From contig CANLVD010000011.1 of assembly GCA_947494445.1 (NCBI GenBank), positions 62,001-126,000 of the forward strand: a DNA stretch of 64,000 bases, read 5' to 3'. A program made the translations under genes and the position numbers. Below, piece by piece: positions 25,196 through 32,891 of the stretch. The stretch's first letter is position 1; each line of letters begins with the position of its first letter. The DNA is from an uncultured Paracoccaceae bacterium (lineage in GTDB: Bacteria; Pseudomonadota; Alphaproteobacteria; Rhodobacterales; Rhodobacteraceae). The notes under the pieces were generated by a model. It had not been told where the DNA came from. It ran no database searches and saw nothing but the letters and a program-made list of their open reading frames with translations.

Positions 25196-26308
25196 ATGAC
25201 CGAGACAAGCGCCGACCACCGCTTTCCGTGCAACACATGCGGCTCTGACCTGCGTTATGCGCCGGGCACGTCGCAAATGACCTGCGATCATTGCGGCAAC
25301 AGCCAGCACATCGAAGGCGCTGGTCCATGGGCTGGTGGCAGTCTCAGAGAGGTTGATTTCCGCTCGAACATCAACCGCGACCTGCCCGAGGAGGCGATTG
25401 AAGAGACCGCCGTGCTCGCCTGCCCCAATTGCGGTGCGCAGGTCGAGTTTGAGCCGGACATGCATGCCGCCGAATGCCCGTTCTGTGCAACGCCCGTGGT
25501 GACCACGACCGGCACGCATCGGCACATCAAGCCCCACGGACAACTGCCCTTTGCCATGACCGAAACCGAGGCGCGCAAGGCCATGACCACATGGCTCGGG
25601 CGGCTCTGGTTTGCGCCATCGGGCTTGCAGGATTTTGCCCGCAAGGGGCGCAGAATGTCGGGCGTCTATGTTCCCTACTGGACCTATGACGCAGACACCA
25701 AATCGACCTATCGCGGTCAGCGCGGCACAGTCTATTATGAGAACCGCCGTCAGACCGTTACCGTCAACGGCAAGCGCGAGACCCGCAATGTGCGTGTCCA
25801 GAAGGTGCGCTGGACACGCGTCTCGGGCCGGGTGGCGCGCTTCTTTGATGACGTGCTGGTGCTGGGCTCCAGAAGCCTGCCCAAGCGCTACACGGATGCG
25901 CTGGCGCCTTGGGACCTGTCCGCGCTGGAGCCTTATCAGCCGGAGTATCTGGCCGGGTTCCGAGCCGAGGGTTACACGGTCGAACTGGAAGACGGCTATG
26001 CCGAGGCGCGACAGATCATGGAGCGGATGATCATCCGCGACGTGAAATTCGACATCGGCGGGGACCGGCAGAAAGTTGATGATCTGGACACCTCCGTGGG
26101 CGCGCTCACCTTCAAGCACATCCTGCTGCCGGTCTGGATCGCGGCCTACAAGTACCGGGGCAAATCCTTCCGTTTCGTGGTCAACGGACGCACCGGACAA
26201 GTGCAGGGCGAGCGGCCCTATTCGGCGTTCAAGATCGCGCTGGCGGTGATTGCCGGGCTGATCGTGGCCGCAGGTGTGAGCTATTTCATTGCCCTTGAAC
26301 AGATGTAA
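25196..26308 (+). CDS. Zinc-ribbon membrane protein next to SPFH gene
   Basis: The 370-residue protein has two zinc ribbons: C12-x2-C15 with C30-x2-C33, and C76-x2-C79 with C94-x2-C97. A long middle domain follows, with VPYWTYDA and TYRGQRG, and a single C-terminal membrane helix (about 344-364). The layout (zinc ribbons, a beta-rich domain, tail anchor) matches proteins often annotated as helicase-like but lacking any helicase motif. It probably works with the SPFH protein at the membrane. The ATG at 25196 is preferred over a TTG 21 bases upstream because an ACAGG site fits. A hairpin follows as a terminator. Confidence 0.8.
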   Translation: MTETSADHRFPCNTCGSDLRYAPGTSQMTCDHCGNSQHIEGAGPWAGGSLREVDFRSNINRDLPEEAIEETAVLACPNCGAQVEFEPDMHAAECPFCATPVVTTTGTHRHIKPHGQLPFAMTETEARKAMTTWLGRLWFAPSGLQDFARKGRRMSGVYVPYWTYDADTKSTYRGQRGTVYYENRRQTVTVNGKRETRNVRVQKVRWTRVSGRVARFFDDVLVLGSRSLPKRYTDALAPWDLSALEPYQPEYLAGFRAEGYTVELEDGYAEARQIMERMIIRDVKFDIGGDRQKVDDLDTSVGALTFKHILLPVWIAAYKYRGKSFRFVVNGRTGQVQGERPYSAFKIALAVIAGLIVAAGVSYFIALEQM

Positions 26309-26316
26309 AATGGGCT

Positions 26317-26338
26317 GTCCCCGCGGGGACCGATTTTT
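26317..26338 (+). terminator. Probable terminator of the TerC-TelA gene run
   Basis: A self-complementary GTCCCCGCGGGGAC (26317-26330) is followed after three bases by TTTTT. It lies 8 bases beyond the zinc-ribbon gene stop. Confidence 0.65.
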
Positions 26339-26397
26339 ATAATTCAGTCAAAACAACAGGCTAGCAATCCTGTTTAAACTGTATTTACCTTTGAAAA

Positions 26398-27798
26398 TCA
26401 GCCTTCCAGCGCTTCGCCATTGGGCAGGGTGATCTCAAAATGGGTGCCGCTTGAGGTGCTTTCAATCAGGGTCAGTTGACCGCCATGGCCCTTGACCAGT
26501 TCAGAGGCGATGGCCAGCCCCAGACCGGTGCCGCCACGCCGTGCACCCCCCTGAAACGGCTTGAACAGAAACTCCTGCGCCTTGGCGGGCAGGCCCGGTC
26601 CGGTGTCGCGCACATCGATGGTGACCCCGCCCACGCCTGCCTGCGCCGAGACGGTGATGTCGCCGTTGCGCCCAGTGGCCTCGATCGCCTGACGGGCGTT
26701 GCGGATGAGGTTGGAAAAGACCCGGTACAGCTGCTCGCTGTCCCCTGCCACTTCCAGATCATCGGGCACTTCACAGTTCAGCATGACCGCACCGTCTTCG
26801 CTGCGCAGCCGGTCGCCGTCCATGACATCCTCAATCAGCATCTTCAGGTGCACGGGCCGCAGCACCGGTGCGGGTTCCTCGGCCTTGCCGAAAACGAGCG
26901 TGCTTTCACACAGCGTGATCGCGCGGTTGAGCGAGTTGATCAGCTTGGGCGAGGTGCGCGCCACTGCCGGATCCTGCGAGCGTTCCAGCCGGTCGGCCAG
27001 CAGGGTCGCCGTGGTCAGCATGTTGCGCAGATCATGGCTGATCCGGCTGACCGCGCCGCCCAGCCCCGCCAGACGCTCCTTCTGGCGCAGCGAGCCGGTC
27101 AACTGGGTCTGGAGATCGGCCAGTGACATCTCGGCCTCGCGCAATTCGATCACGCTGGAGCGCGGCTGGATGATCAGGCGGGCATCTTCAGGGTCATTGC
27201 GATAGCGCATCATGTGGCGCACCACCCGGCGGATCGGTTTGACCATCAGACGGCGCACGGCAAGGAACAGCAACGCTGCGGTCACCGCCGAGATGAACAG
27301 CGACAGCCACAGGATGTTGAGCCCATAATCGATGAGGGCCGACCGCAAGGGCGGCTCGCGCAGGGTCGCTTCGATCAGCACCCCCGCGCCCTTGACCGGC
27401 ATCCCGATCACGCGGATCACGCGATCCTCGTTCGTGACCAGAACCCGCATCGCATCCCACATCAGCCGCCAGGGCGAAGCGTCGCGCAGATCGAAGGTTT
27501 CCATCACCGGCTCGGGCATGGGGCTGGCCAGCATCAGCTCGCGAATGGCGTTGCGGCGCATCACCACGTTGAGCACTTCGGCATTGTCCAGAAGCTCACG
27601 CTCAAGTTCAGGATCGACCATCGCATCCGGCGAGGCGAGCAGCACCAGTGAGGCGACCTGCGACAGCTCAAGCCGTTCCTGCAGGTAATCGACCCGGAAG
27701 CGCGCGACCGAGGGTACGAAGATCATGATTTCGGCGATCATCACGAAGATGATGGTCAGCGCCAGAAACCGCCCCGTGAGAGTGTTGATGAACCGCAT
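26398..27798 (-). CDS. Membrane sensor histidine kinase
   Basis: The 466-residue protein has a first membrane helix (about 10-30), a periplasmic sensor region (31-157) with no recognised fold, a second helix (about 160-182), a HAMP-like linker, and the kinase core: H255 in SRISHDLRN, the N box NLIRNARQAIE, G1 DTGPGLP and G2 GGTGLGLAI. All catalytic boxes are intact. No response regulator gene is next to it, so its partner is elsewhere. AAGGGA precedes the ATG. It is downstream of the flavoprotein gene on the same strand, separated by a hairpin. Confidence 0.93.
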   Translation of the reverse strand: MRFINTLTGRFLALTIIFVMIAEIMIFVPSVARFRVDYLQERLELSQVASLVLLASPDAMVDPELERELLDNAEVLNVVMRRNAIRELMLASPMPEPVMETFDLRDASPWRLMWDAMRVLVTNEDRVIRVIGMPVKGAGVLIEATLREPPLRSALIDYGLNILWLSLFISAVTAALLFLAVRRLMVKPIRRVVRHMMRYRNDPEDARLIIQPRSSVIELREAEMSLADLQTQLTGSLRQKERLAGLGGAVSRISHDLRNMLTTATLLADRLERSQDPAVARTSPKLINSLNRAITLCESTLVFGKAEEPAPVLRPVHLKMLIEDVMDGDRLRSEDGAVMLNCEVPDDLEVAGDSEQLYRVFSNLIRNARQAIEATGRNGDITVSAQAGVGGVTIDVRDTGPGLPAKAQEFLFKPFQGGARRGGTGLGLAIASELVKGHGGQLTLIESTSSGTHFEITLPNGEALEG

Positions 27799-27837
27799 GT
27801 CCCTTCGGTTCCCCTGTGTTGTTCTTGTTGTTTATGC

Positions 27838-27853
27838 GGCGGGCTCTCCCGCC
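27838..27853 (-). terminator. Hairpin between flavoprotein and kinase genes
   Basis: GGCGGG and CCCGCC (27838-27843 and 27848-27853) form a 6-bp stem with a 4-base loop, 8 bases after the flavoprotein stop. No T run follows, so termination would be partial. Confidence 0.4.
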
Positions 27854-27861
27854 ACAAGGTG

Positions 27862-29277
27862 TTAGAATCGCTGAACGAACCGCACGATCTTTTTCAGGGC
27901 CTCATTCTCGAACAAGCGCGGCACATAATACTGGCCCGCAACCCGTTTGTTGATCTCGCCCAGTGTCGGATAGGGCGCGACCATGGCCGCCACCGCCCCG
28001 ATCTTGAGCTTGTTTGCAATCACCAGCGCCCAGGTCTGAATCAATTCGCCCGCCTGCGCGCCCACGATGGACGCGCCCACCGGGCGGCCTTTCACGACCA
28101 TGACCTTGATCAGGCCCGTTGTGTCCAGTTGTGCCCGCGCACGGTCGTTTTCGGCATAGTCAAAGCGCAGGACTTCCACGCGATCCTTGCCGTGTTCCTT
28201 GATCGCCTGCACCTCCGTCAGGCCCACCTGCGCAATCTCGGGATCCGTATAGGTCGCCCATGGAATGTGCCGTTCGGTTGCCTTTGAGGGCAGGCCCAGA
28301 AGGGCCGAGCGGATGATCACGCCAGCATGGTAGCCCGCGACATGGGTAAATTGCAGCCCGCCTGCCACATCACCGATGGCATAGACTTTGCGGTTGGTGG
28401 TTTTCAGGCTGGCATCCACTTCGATGCCGGCACGCGTCGTCCTGATGTCCGCTTTGTCCAGATCGAGAGAGCCGATGTTGGCTTTCCGACCGACGGCCAT
28501 CAGAAGATGCGAGCCGGCAAAGCTGCGTCCGTCCTTGGTCTTGACCGTGATCACCCCGTCCTGGGATGTGATGCTTTCGGCCAGCGCATCCTCGGCAATC
28601 TCGACCCCCTCGGCGCGAATGCGCTCAAGGGCAATCGCTGCCAGTTCCGGGTCATCCTTGCCCAGCGCCTTGGCGCCTTCGATGACGGTTACCCTGGAGC
28701 CCAGGCGCACATGGGCCTGCGCCATTTCCATTCCGATGGGACCACCGCCGATGATCAGCAGGTGATCGGGCCGTTCGCGCAGATCGAAGATGTCTTCATT
28801 GGTGTAATGGGTCACGTCCTCAAGTCCGGGGATCGGCGGAACAAACGGGGAGGAGCCGGTCGCGATGACGATGCGTCGGGCCGTGATCTCATGATCGCCG
28901 GCCTGCACGGTGTTGGGACCGGTGAAGCGGCCATATTCGGTGATGACGCGCACGCCAAGGCCTTCGAACCGCTCGACGCTGTCATGGGGCTCGATCCCCT
29001 TGATGACCTGTGTCACGTGATCCTTGGCAGCTGCGTAATCCACTTCGGCCTCGCGCGGGGTGATGCCAAACGGCGCGCCGGTGGTCATGGCATGGGCGTG
29101 TTTTGCACTGGCAATCAGTGCCTTGGAGGGCACGCAGCCATAGTTCAGGCAGTCGCCGCCCATCTTGCCGCCTTCCAGCAGGGTCACATCCGCGCCCATC
29201 TGCACGGCACCCGCTGCAACAGACAAGCCGCCAGAACCCCCGCCGATGACCAGCAGGTCTGTTTTGAATGAGGTCAT
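27862..29277 (-). CDS. Pyridine nucleotide-disulfide oxidoreductase, MerA/Lpd-like
   Basis: The 471-residue flavoprotein has an FAD-binding GGGSGG (about 12-17), the redox disulfide GGDCLNYGCVPSK (Cys43 and Cys48 region), the NAD(P)H-binding GGGPIG (about 177-182) and AIGDVAG. At the C-terminus, where lipoamide dehydrogenases carry the His-x4-Glu catalytic pair in HPT, this protein reads YPTLGE, so the His is replaced by Tyr. It is therefore not a normal lipoamide dehydrogenase or glutathione reductase. It lies 11 bases from a TVP38-family gene, a pairing (sometimes a fusion) known in other bacteria; the substrate is unknown. Confidence 0.9.
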   Translation of the reverse strand: MTSFKTDLLVIGGGSGGLSVAAGAVQMGADVTLLEGGKMGGDCLNYGCVPSKALIASAKHAHAMTTGAPFGITPREAEVDYAAAKDHVTQVIKGIEPHDSVERFEGLGVRVITEYGRFTGPNTVQAGDHEITARRIVIATGSSPFVPPIPGLEDVTHYTNEDIFDLRERPDHLLIIGGGPIGMEMAQAHVRLGSRVTVIEGAKALGKDDPELAAIALERIRAEGVEIAEDALAESITSQDGVITVKTKDGRSFAGSHLLMAVGRKANIGSLDLDKADIRTTRAGIEVDASLKTTNRKVYAIGDVAGGLQFTHVAGYHAGVIIRSALLGLPSKATERHIPWATYTDPEIAQVGLTEVQAIKEHGKDRVEVLRFDYAENDRARAQLDTTGLIKVMVVKGRPVGASIVGAQAGELIQTWALVIANKLKIGAVAAMVAPYPTLGEINKRVAGQYYVPRLFENEALKKIVRFVQRF

Positions 29278-29288
29278 GGGATCAGCCT

Positions 29289-30017
29289 TTACGATTTACG
29301 GAATTTTTTCAAAAGGATCGGCAGGGCCGAGAGCGCTGCCAGTCCAAGGATCGGGCCAAGCACCTGAGGCTCGAAGATGATGCCCAGATTGGGCGTCTCG
29401 CCGCGGGCGAACACCTCGCCCAGACCGGACCCGACCCAGGAATAGACCGCCGTGCCCGGGATGATGCCCAGCGCCGTGGTCATGATGTAGTTGCGCAGCT
29501 TCACACCAAGAAAGGCAGGTGCGAGGTTTGCGACGAAAAACGGAATGGCGGGAACAAGGCGCATCAGGAACAGGTAGGAGACCTCGTTCTCATGCAGGCC
29601 TTTTTCCAGCTTTTTCAGCATGCCGCCGGAACTTGCGCCCTGAAGTTTGGCATGAAGCGCGTCGCCCAGTCCTGTCTTTGCTGCCAGAAAGATGCCGGTT
29701 GCCCCCAAGGTTGCGCCGATCACCGTAAGCCCGGTGCCCATGATCGCACCAAAGAGGAACCCGCCCGTGAGCGTCATGATCAGGCCGCCGGGCAGCGAGA
29801 AGCCCACAACCGCGATGTAGACACCCATATAGACCAGTGCCGCCAGCAGATAGTTGTTGTCCCGCCAGCCGATCAGGGTCTCACGATTGTCTGCAAGGGT
29901 CTGGAACGACAGATAATCCTTGAGAAACACAAACCCCAGAACCGCAACTGTGGCAATCACGGCCAGTGGCAGGTATTTCTGCCAGCTTTGTGTCTTGGTT
30001 TTGTCGATATTGGCCAT
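29289..30017 (-). CDS. TVP38/TMEM64 (DedA-like) membrane protein
   Basis: The protein of about 242 residues has five or six hydrophobic segments and the SNARE-associated family core: GFSLPGGLIMTLTGGFLFG, GATLGATGIFLAAK, and FLMRLVPAIPFFVANLAPAF-type sequence near 150-170. These are the two reentrant-loop motifs of the DedA/VTT fold, linked with lipid scrambling or polyprenyl-phosphate transport. The start is uncertain: ATGs at 30017, 30020 and 30050 are in frame; I chose 30017 as the last before a clean KTKTQSWQKYLPL N-terminus. It is translated ahead of the flavoprotein gene. Confidence 0.88.
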   Translation of the reverse strand: MANIDKTKTQSWQKYLPLAVIATVAVLGFVFLKDYLSFQTLADNRETLIGWRDNNYLLAALVYMGVYIAVVGFSLPGGLIMTLTGGFLFGAIMGTGLTVIGATLGATGIFLAAKTGLGDALHAKLQGASSGGMLKKLEKGLHENEVSYLFLMRLVPAIPFFVANLAPAFLGVKLRNYIMTTALGIIPGTAVYSWVGSGLGEVFARGETPNLGIIFEPQVLGPILGLAALSALPILLKKFRKS

Positions 30018-30195
30018 CATGACAGGTTTGTCCTTAAGCGTGCTGTTCATTACGCATAAATACATGCGGGAAAACAACGTTTGGGGATAGTGGGCCTCAC
30101 AGGCCATTGAAGTGGCGCGAGTGTTTGTTACAAAGTCTCATCCAGAGGCTGTAGCAAAGCAGCCCGTTTCGTCTCGATTGCGTGAGTATGGGTGA

Positions 30196-31038
30196 GTGAC
30201 AGTGAAACAAATGATCGAAAGCATCGCAAAGATCCGGCGATTGTTACAGGTGGCGGGGCTGACCGGCGCGCTTCTTGGTGCAGGTGTCACAACACTTCAG
30301 GCGCAATCGGATGATTTCGTGGCCGACACGCTGACCCATATCATTCACCACGAGATGGCCCACGCACTGATCGATGCGTTCGAATTGCCGCTGCTTGGGC
30401 CTGAGGAAGACGCAGCCGATGCCTTTTCGACCCTGCACATGATTTCGACCCTGCATGGGCGTGCGGTCCCTGCCTTGCGCAACGTGTCCGAGGCCTGGCT
30501 GGTGATGCATGCCCAGGACGGCACCAAGGAAATGATGGAATACTATGGCGAACATGATCTGAGCGACCGTCGGGCGCTGTGGATCGTGTGCCTGCTTTAC
30601 GGCTCGGACCCCAGCCGGTTTGACCGGGTCGCCACATGGGCCGATCTTCCGCCATGGCGAAAGAGCAGTTGCCGCGACGAGGCGCGCACCACGCGGCGCA
30701 GCTGGAGCAGTGTTCTCAGACCGCATCTGAGCGCGCCGGGCAGCATTCCCGAGGCGCCGATCAGACTGAACTATGAAGACCCCGGCGCATTGACCTCAGA
30801 GGCCACCTTCCTGCGGGAACTGGGGTTGCTGGAGGCGGTCGCCGAGGACTACTCGTCACGTTATCAGTGGGTCGAGCCGGTTGGAATCACCGCCAAAAAC
30901 TGCGGCGAGGCCAATGCATTCTGGAACGCCGAGGACAATCGGATCGAGATTTGCTATGAGTTGGTCAGCGAATTGCGGCGATTGGATCAGGGACGGCGGC
31001 TTTATGGCTGGAAATCCCTCAAAAAGCGCAAGCAGTGA
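30196..31038 (+). CDS. DUF4344 putative metallopeptidase
   Basis: The 280-residue protein has a hydrophobic N-terminal segment (about 14-35, ending LQAQ) that is a likely signal peptide, then HHEMAHALID (about 51-60), an HExxH zinc-protease motif, followed by a conserved EEDAADAFST that could give the third ligand. Four or more Cys are spread through the mature part. DUF4344 proteins are predicted, not proven, peptidases. The start is a GTG at 30196; another GTG (30202) and an ATG (30211) are also possible. It stands alone between divergent TVP38 and the rpmH genes. Confidence 0.85.
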   Translation: MTVKQMIESIAKIRRLLQVAGLTGALLGAGVTTLQAQSDDFVADTLTHIIHHEMAHALIDAFELPLLGPEEDAADAFSTLHMISTLHGRAVPALRNVSEAWLVMHAQDGTKEMMEYYGEHDLSDRRALWIVCLLYGSDPSRFDRVATWADLPPWRKSSCRDEARTTRRSWSSVLRPHLSAPGSIPEAPIRLNYEDPGALTSEATFLRELGLLEAVAEDYSSRYQWVEPVGITAKNCGEANAFWNAEDNRIEICYELVSELRRLDQGRRLYGWKSLKKRKQ

Positions 31039-31039
31039 A

Positions 31040-31068
31040 TTGACTTCTGAAGGCGGTCCGTTTACCCA
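31040..31068 (+). promoter_or_regulatory. Candidate rpmH promoter
   Basis: TTGACT (31040-31045) with a 17-base spacer and TACCCA (31063-31068) lies about 85 bases before rpmH. The -10 is poor, so this is tentative. Confidence 0.3.
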
Positions 31069-31152
31069 CCGGGCTTCACACGAGACACAACCGCCTCAGG
31101 CTTATGTGTTTGCAGGCGAAGCCGGCGCGGATGCCGGACGAGGAGACGAGAC

Positions 31153-31287
31153 ATGAAACGCACATTCCAGCCGTCTAATCTGGTACGCAAGCGGCGCCAC
31201 GGGTTCCGTTCGCGCATGGCCACCAAAAACGGTCGCAAGATCCTGAACCGCCGCCGGAATCAGGGCCGCAAGAGCCTGTCCGCGTAA
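31153..31287 (+). CDS. rpmH: 50S ribosomal protein L34
   Basis: The 44-residue, very basic protein reads [18 protein letters not shown] and ends RKSLSA, the normal L34 sequence. It is a structural protein of the large subunit. GAGGAGACGAG provides the ribosome site. It leads the conserved rpmH-rnpA-yidD group. Confidence 0.98.
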   Translation: MKRTFQPSNLVRKRRHGFRSRMATKNGRKILNRRRNQGRKSLSA

Positions 31288-31315
31288 GACCGGACCGCCT
31301 GTCCAGGGACAGCAT

Positions 31316-31726
31316 ATGACCTTGTCGGAAACAAACCCCGGCTCCACCCAGGAGACCGGGGTTTTGCGTGTTGAGATGCAAGTTCTGCAAAAACGGCGGG
31401 AGTTTCTGGCAGCCTCCCGTGCCAAACGTCAGGTGATGCCGGGCTTTATCGTGCAGGCCCGCAAACGTGGCGCGGAGGAAGGCGCCGCCGGTCTGCTGCG
31501 TGTGGGTTATACCTGTTCCAAGAAAGTGGGCAACGCGGTGGCGCGCAACCGGGCCAAACGGCGGTTGCGTGAAGTGGCGCGCGCTGTTCTGCCAGATCAG
31601 GGCCAGCCGGGCTGGGACTACGTGCTGATCGGACGCGCAAACGTGACCGCCGCGCTGCCCTTCACCGATCTGGTGGCGCAATTGAGCACCGCACTCGGGC
31701 GGTTTCACGGGCCGCGGGACAAATGA
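31316..31726 (+). CDS. rnpA: Ribonuclease P protein component
   Basis: RnpA binds RNase P RNA (gene at 12605-12984) and the pre-tRNA leader. The 136-residue basic protein has [10 protein letters not shown] near residue 22, the strand GFIVQARKR, and the family signature [17 protein letters not shown] (about 65-81, containing RNR). A Pro- and Ser-containing extension of about 18 residues precedes the core. It follows rpmH by 28 bases and overlaps yidD by 4 bases. Confidence 0.95.
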   Translation: MTLSETNPGSTQETGVLRVEMQVLQKRREFLAASRAKRQVMPGFIVQARKRGAEEGAAGLLRVGYTCSKKVGNAVARNRAKRRLREVARAVLPDQGQPGWDYVLIGRANVTAALPFTDLVAQLSTALGRFHGPRDK

Positions 31727-31944
31727 CCCCGCTGGCCTGGCTTCTGTCCCTGCCGGTGCGCGGCTATCGGCTGATCGGGTCCCCGTGGGTGGGGCGGAAC
31801 TGCCGCTATGACCCGACCTGTTCGGCCTATGCGCTGGATGCCCTGCACCGTCACGGCGGGCTGAAAGGCGGCTGGCTGGCGCTCAGGCGCATCGGGCGGT
31901 GTCACCCCTGGGGCGGTGCGGGTGTGGATGACGTCCCGGACTGA
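31723..31944 (+). CDS. yidD: Membrane protein insertion efficiency factor YidD
   Basis: The 73-residue protein has an amphipathic N-terminal helix, then [19 protein letters not shown] and RIGRCHPWG, the three-Cys hallmark of YidD. It helps YidC-dependent insertion of inner membrane proteins. The ATG overlaps the rnpA stop (ATGA). yidC itself is 3 kb downstream. Confidence 0.96.
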   Translation: MTPLAWLLSLPVRGYRLIGSPWVGRNCRYDPTCSAYALDALHRHGGLKGGWLALRRIGRCHPWGGAGVDDVPD

Positions 31945-31996
31945 GCGCGCAATCAAGGCTTGAGTGCAGACCGGGTTCTGGCGTATCGCATCATCC

Positions 31997-32827
31997 ATGC
32001 TGGACGAGACCTCAGAGATACATCCGCTTTTTGCAGGCGCGCCGTCGACCACGGAGTTCAAGAAGCTGCGCAAACGGCTGGTGCGCAACACGCGCGAGGC
32101 GATCGAGGCCTATGGCATGATCGAGCCGGACGCGAAATGGCTGGTTTGCCTGTCTGGCGGCAAGGACAGCTACACTCTGCTGGCCATCCTTTTCGAGCTG
32201 CAATGGCGTGGTTTGCTGCCTGTGGACATTTTGGCCTGCAATCTGGATCAGGGCCAACCGGGCTTTCCTGCCACTGTCCTGCCGAAATTCCTGGAAGAGC
32301 GTGGCGTGCCGCACAGGATCGAGTATCAGGACACCTATTCGATTGTGACCGACAAGGTGCCGCAGGGCCGGACGTATTGCGCGCTCTGTTCGCGCCTGCG
32401 CCGGGCCAATCTCTACCGGATCGCGCGCGAGGAAGGCTGCACGGCGGTGGTGCTGGGGCATCACCGGGACGATATGCTCGAGACCTTTTTCATGAACCTG
32501 TTTCACGGTGGCAAGCTGGCCTCCATGCCGCCGAAACTGCTTAATGACGAGGGTGATCTCTTTGTCTATCGCCCGCTTGCCCATGTGGCGGAAGTCGATT
32601 GCGAGCGGTTTGCACGGGCAATGGGCTATCCGATCATCCCGTGTGATCTTTGCGGCTCTCAGGACGGGTTGCAGCGCCAGCAGATTAAGGGGATGCTGGA
32701 TCAGTGGGAGGCCAATGCGCCGGGGCGGCGGCAGGTGATCTTCAAGGCCCTGACCAACACCAATGCCAGCCATATGCTTGATCCCAACCTCTTTGACTTC
32801 AAGGCGTTGCAGCGGACCAAACCCTGA
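31997..32827 (+). CDS. ttcA: tRNA 2-thiocytidine(32) synthetase
   Basis: TtcA thiolates C32 of certain tRNAs with ATP and an iron-sulfur cluster. The 276-residue protein has the PP-loop SGGKDS (53-58), the CALCSRLRR CxxC (about 122-130) and the CDLCGSQ CxxC (about 213-219); these cysteines hold the cluster. The ATG at 31997 gives the common [15 protein letters not shown]-terminus, while the frame also opens from a GTG at 31964. No clear ribosome site is seen. Confidence 0.95.
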   Translation: MLDETSEIHPLFAGAPSTTEFKKLRKRLVRNTREAIEAYGMIEPDAKWLVCLSGGKDSYTLLAILFELQWRGLLPVDILACNLDQGQPGFPATVLPKFLEERGVPHRIEYQDTYSIVTDKVPQGRTYCALCSRLRRANLYRIAREEGCTAVVLGHHRDDMLETFFMNLFHGGKLASMPPKLLNDEGDLFVYRPLAHVAEVDCERFARAMGYPIIPCDLCGSQDGLQRQQIKGMLDQWEANAPGRRQVIFKALTNTNASHMLDPNLFDFKALQRTKP

Positions 32828-32891
32828 GAGATCGGGCAAAAATGGGACCAAATTAAATCCGCGTTCATGAGAATCATGCACGTCAGGGTTT

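Noticed and set aside
24719-26200. Antisense frame of about 490 codons under the SPFH and zinc-ribbon genes
   Set aside because: Both sense genes show clear domains; the antisense frame is a by-product of high-GC codon use.
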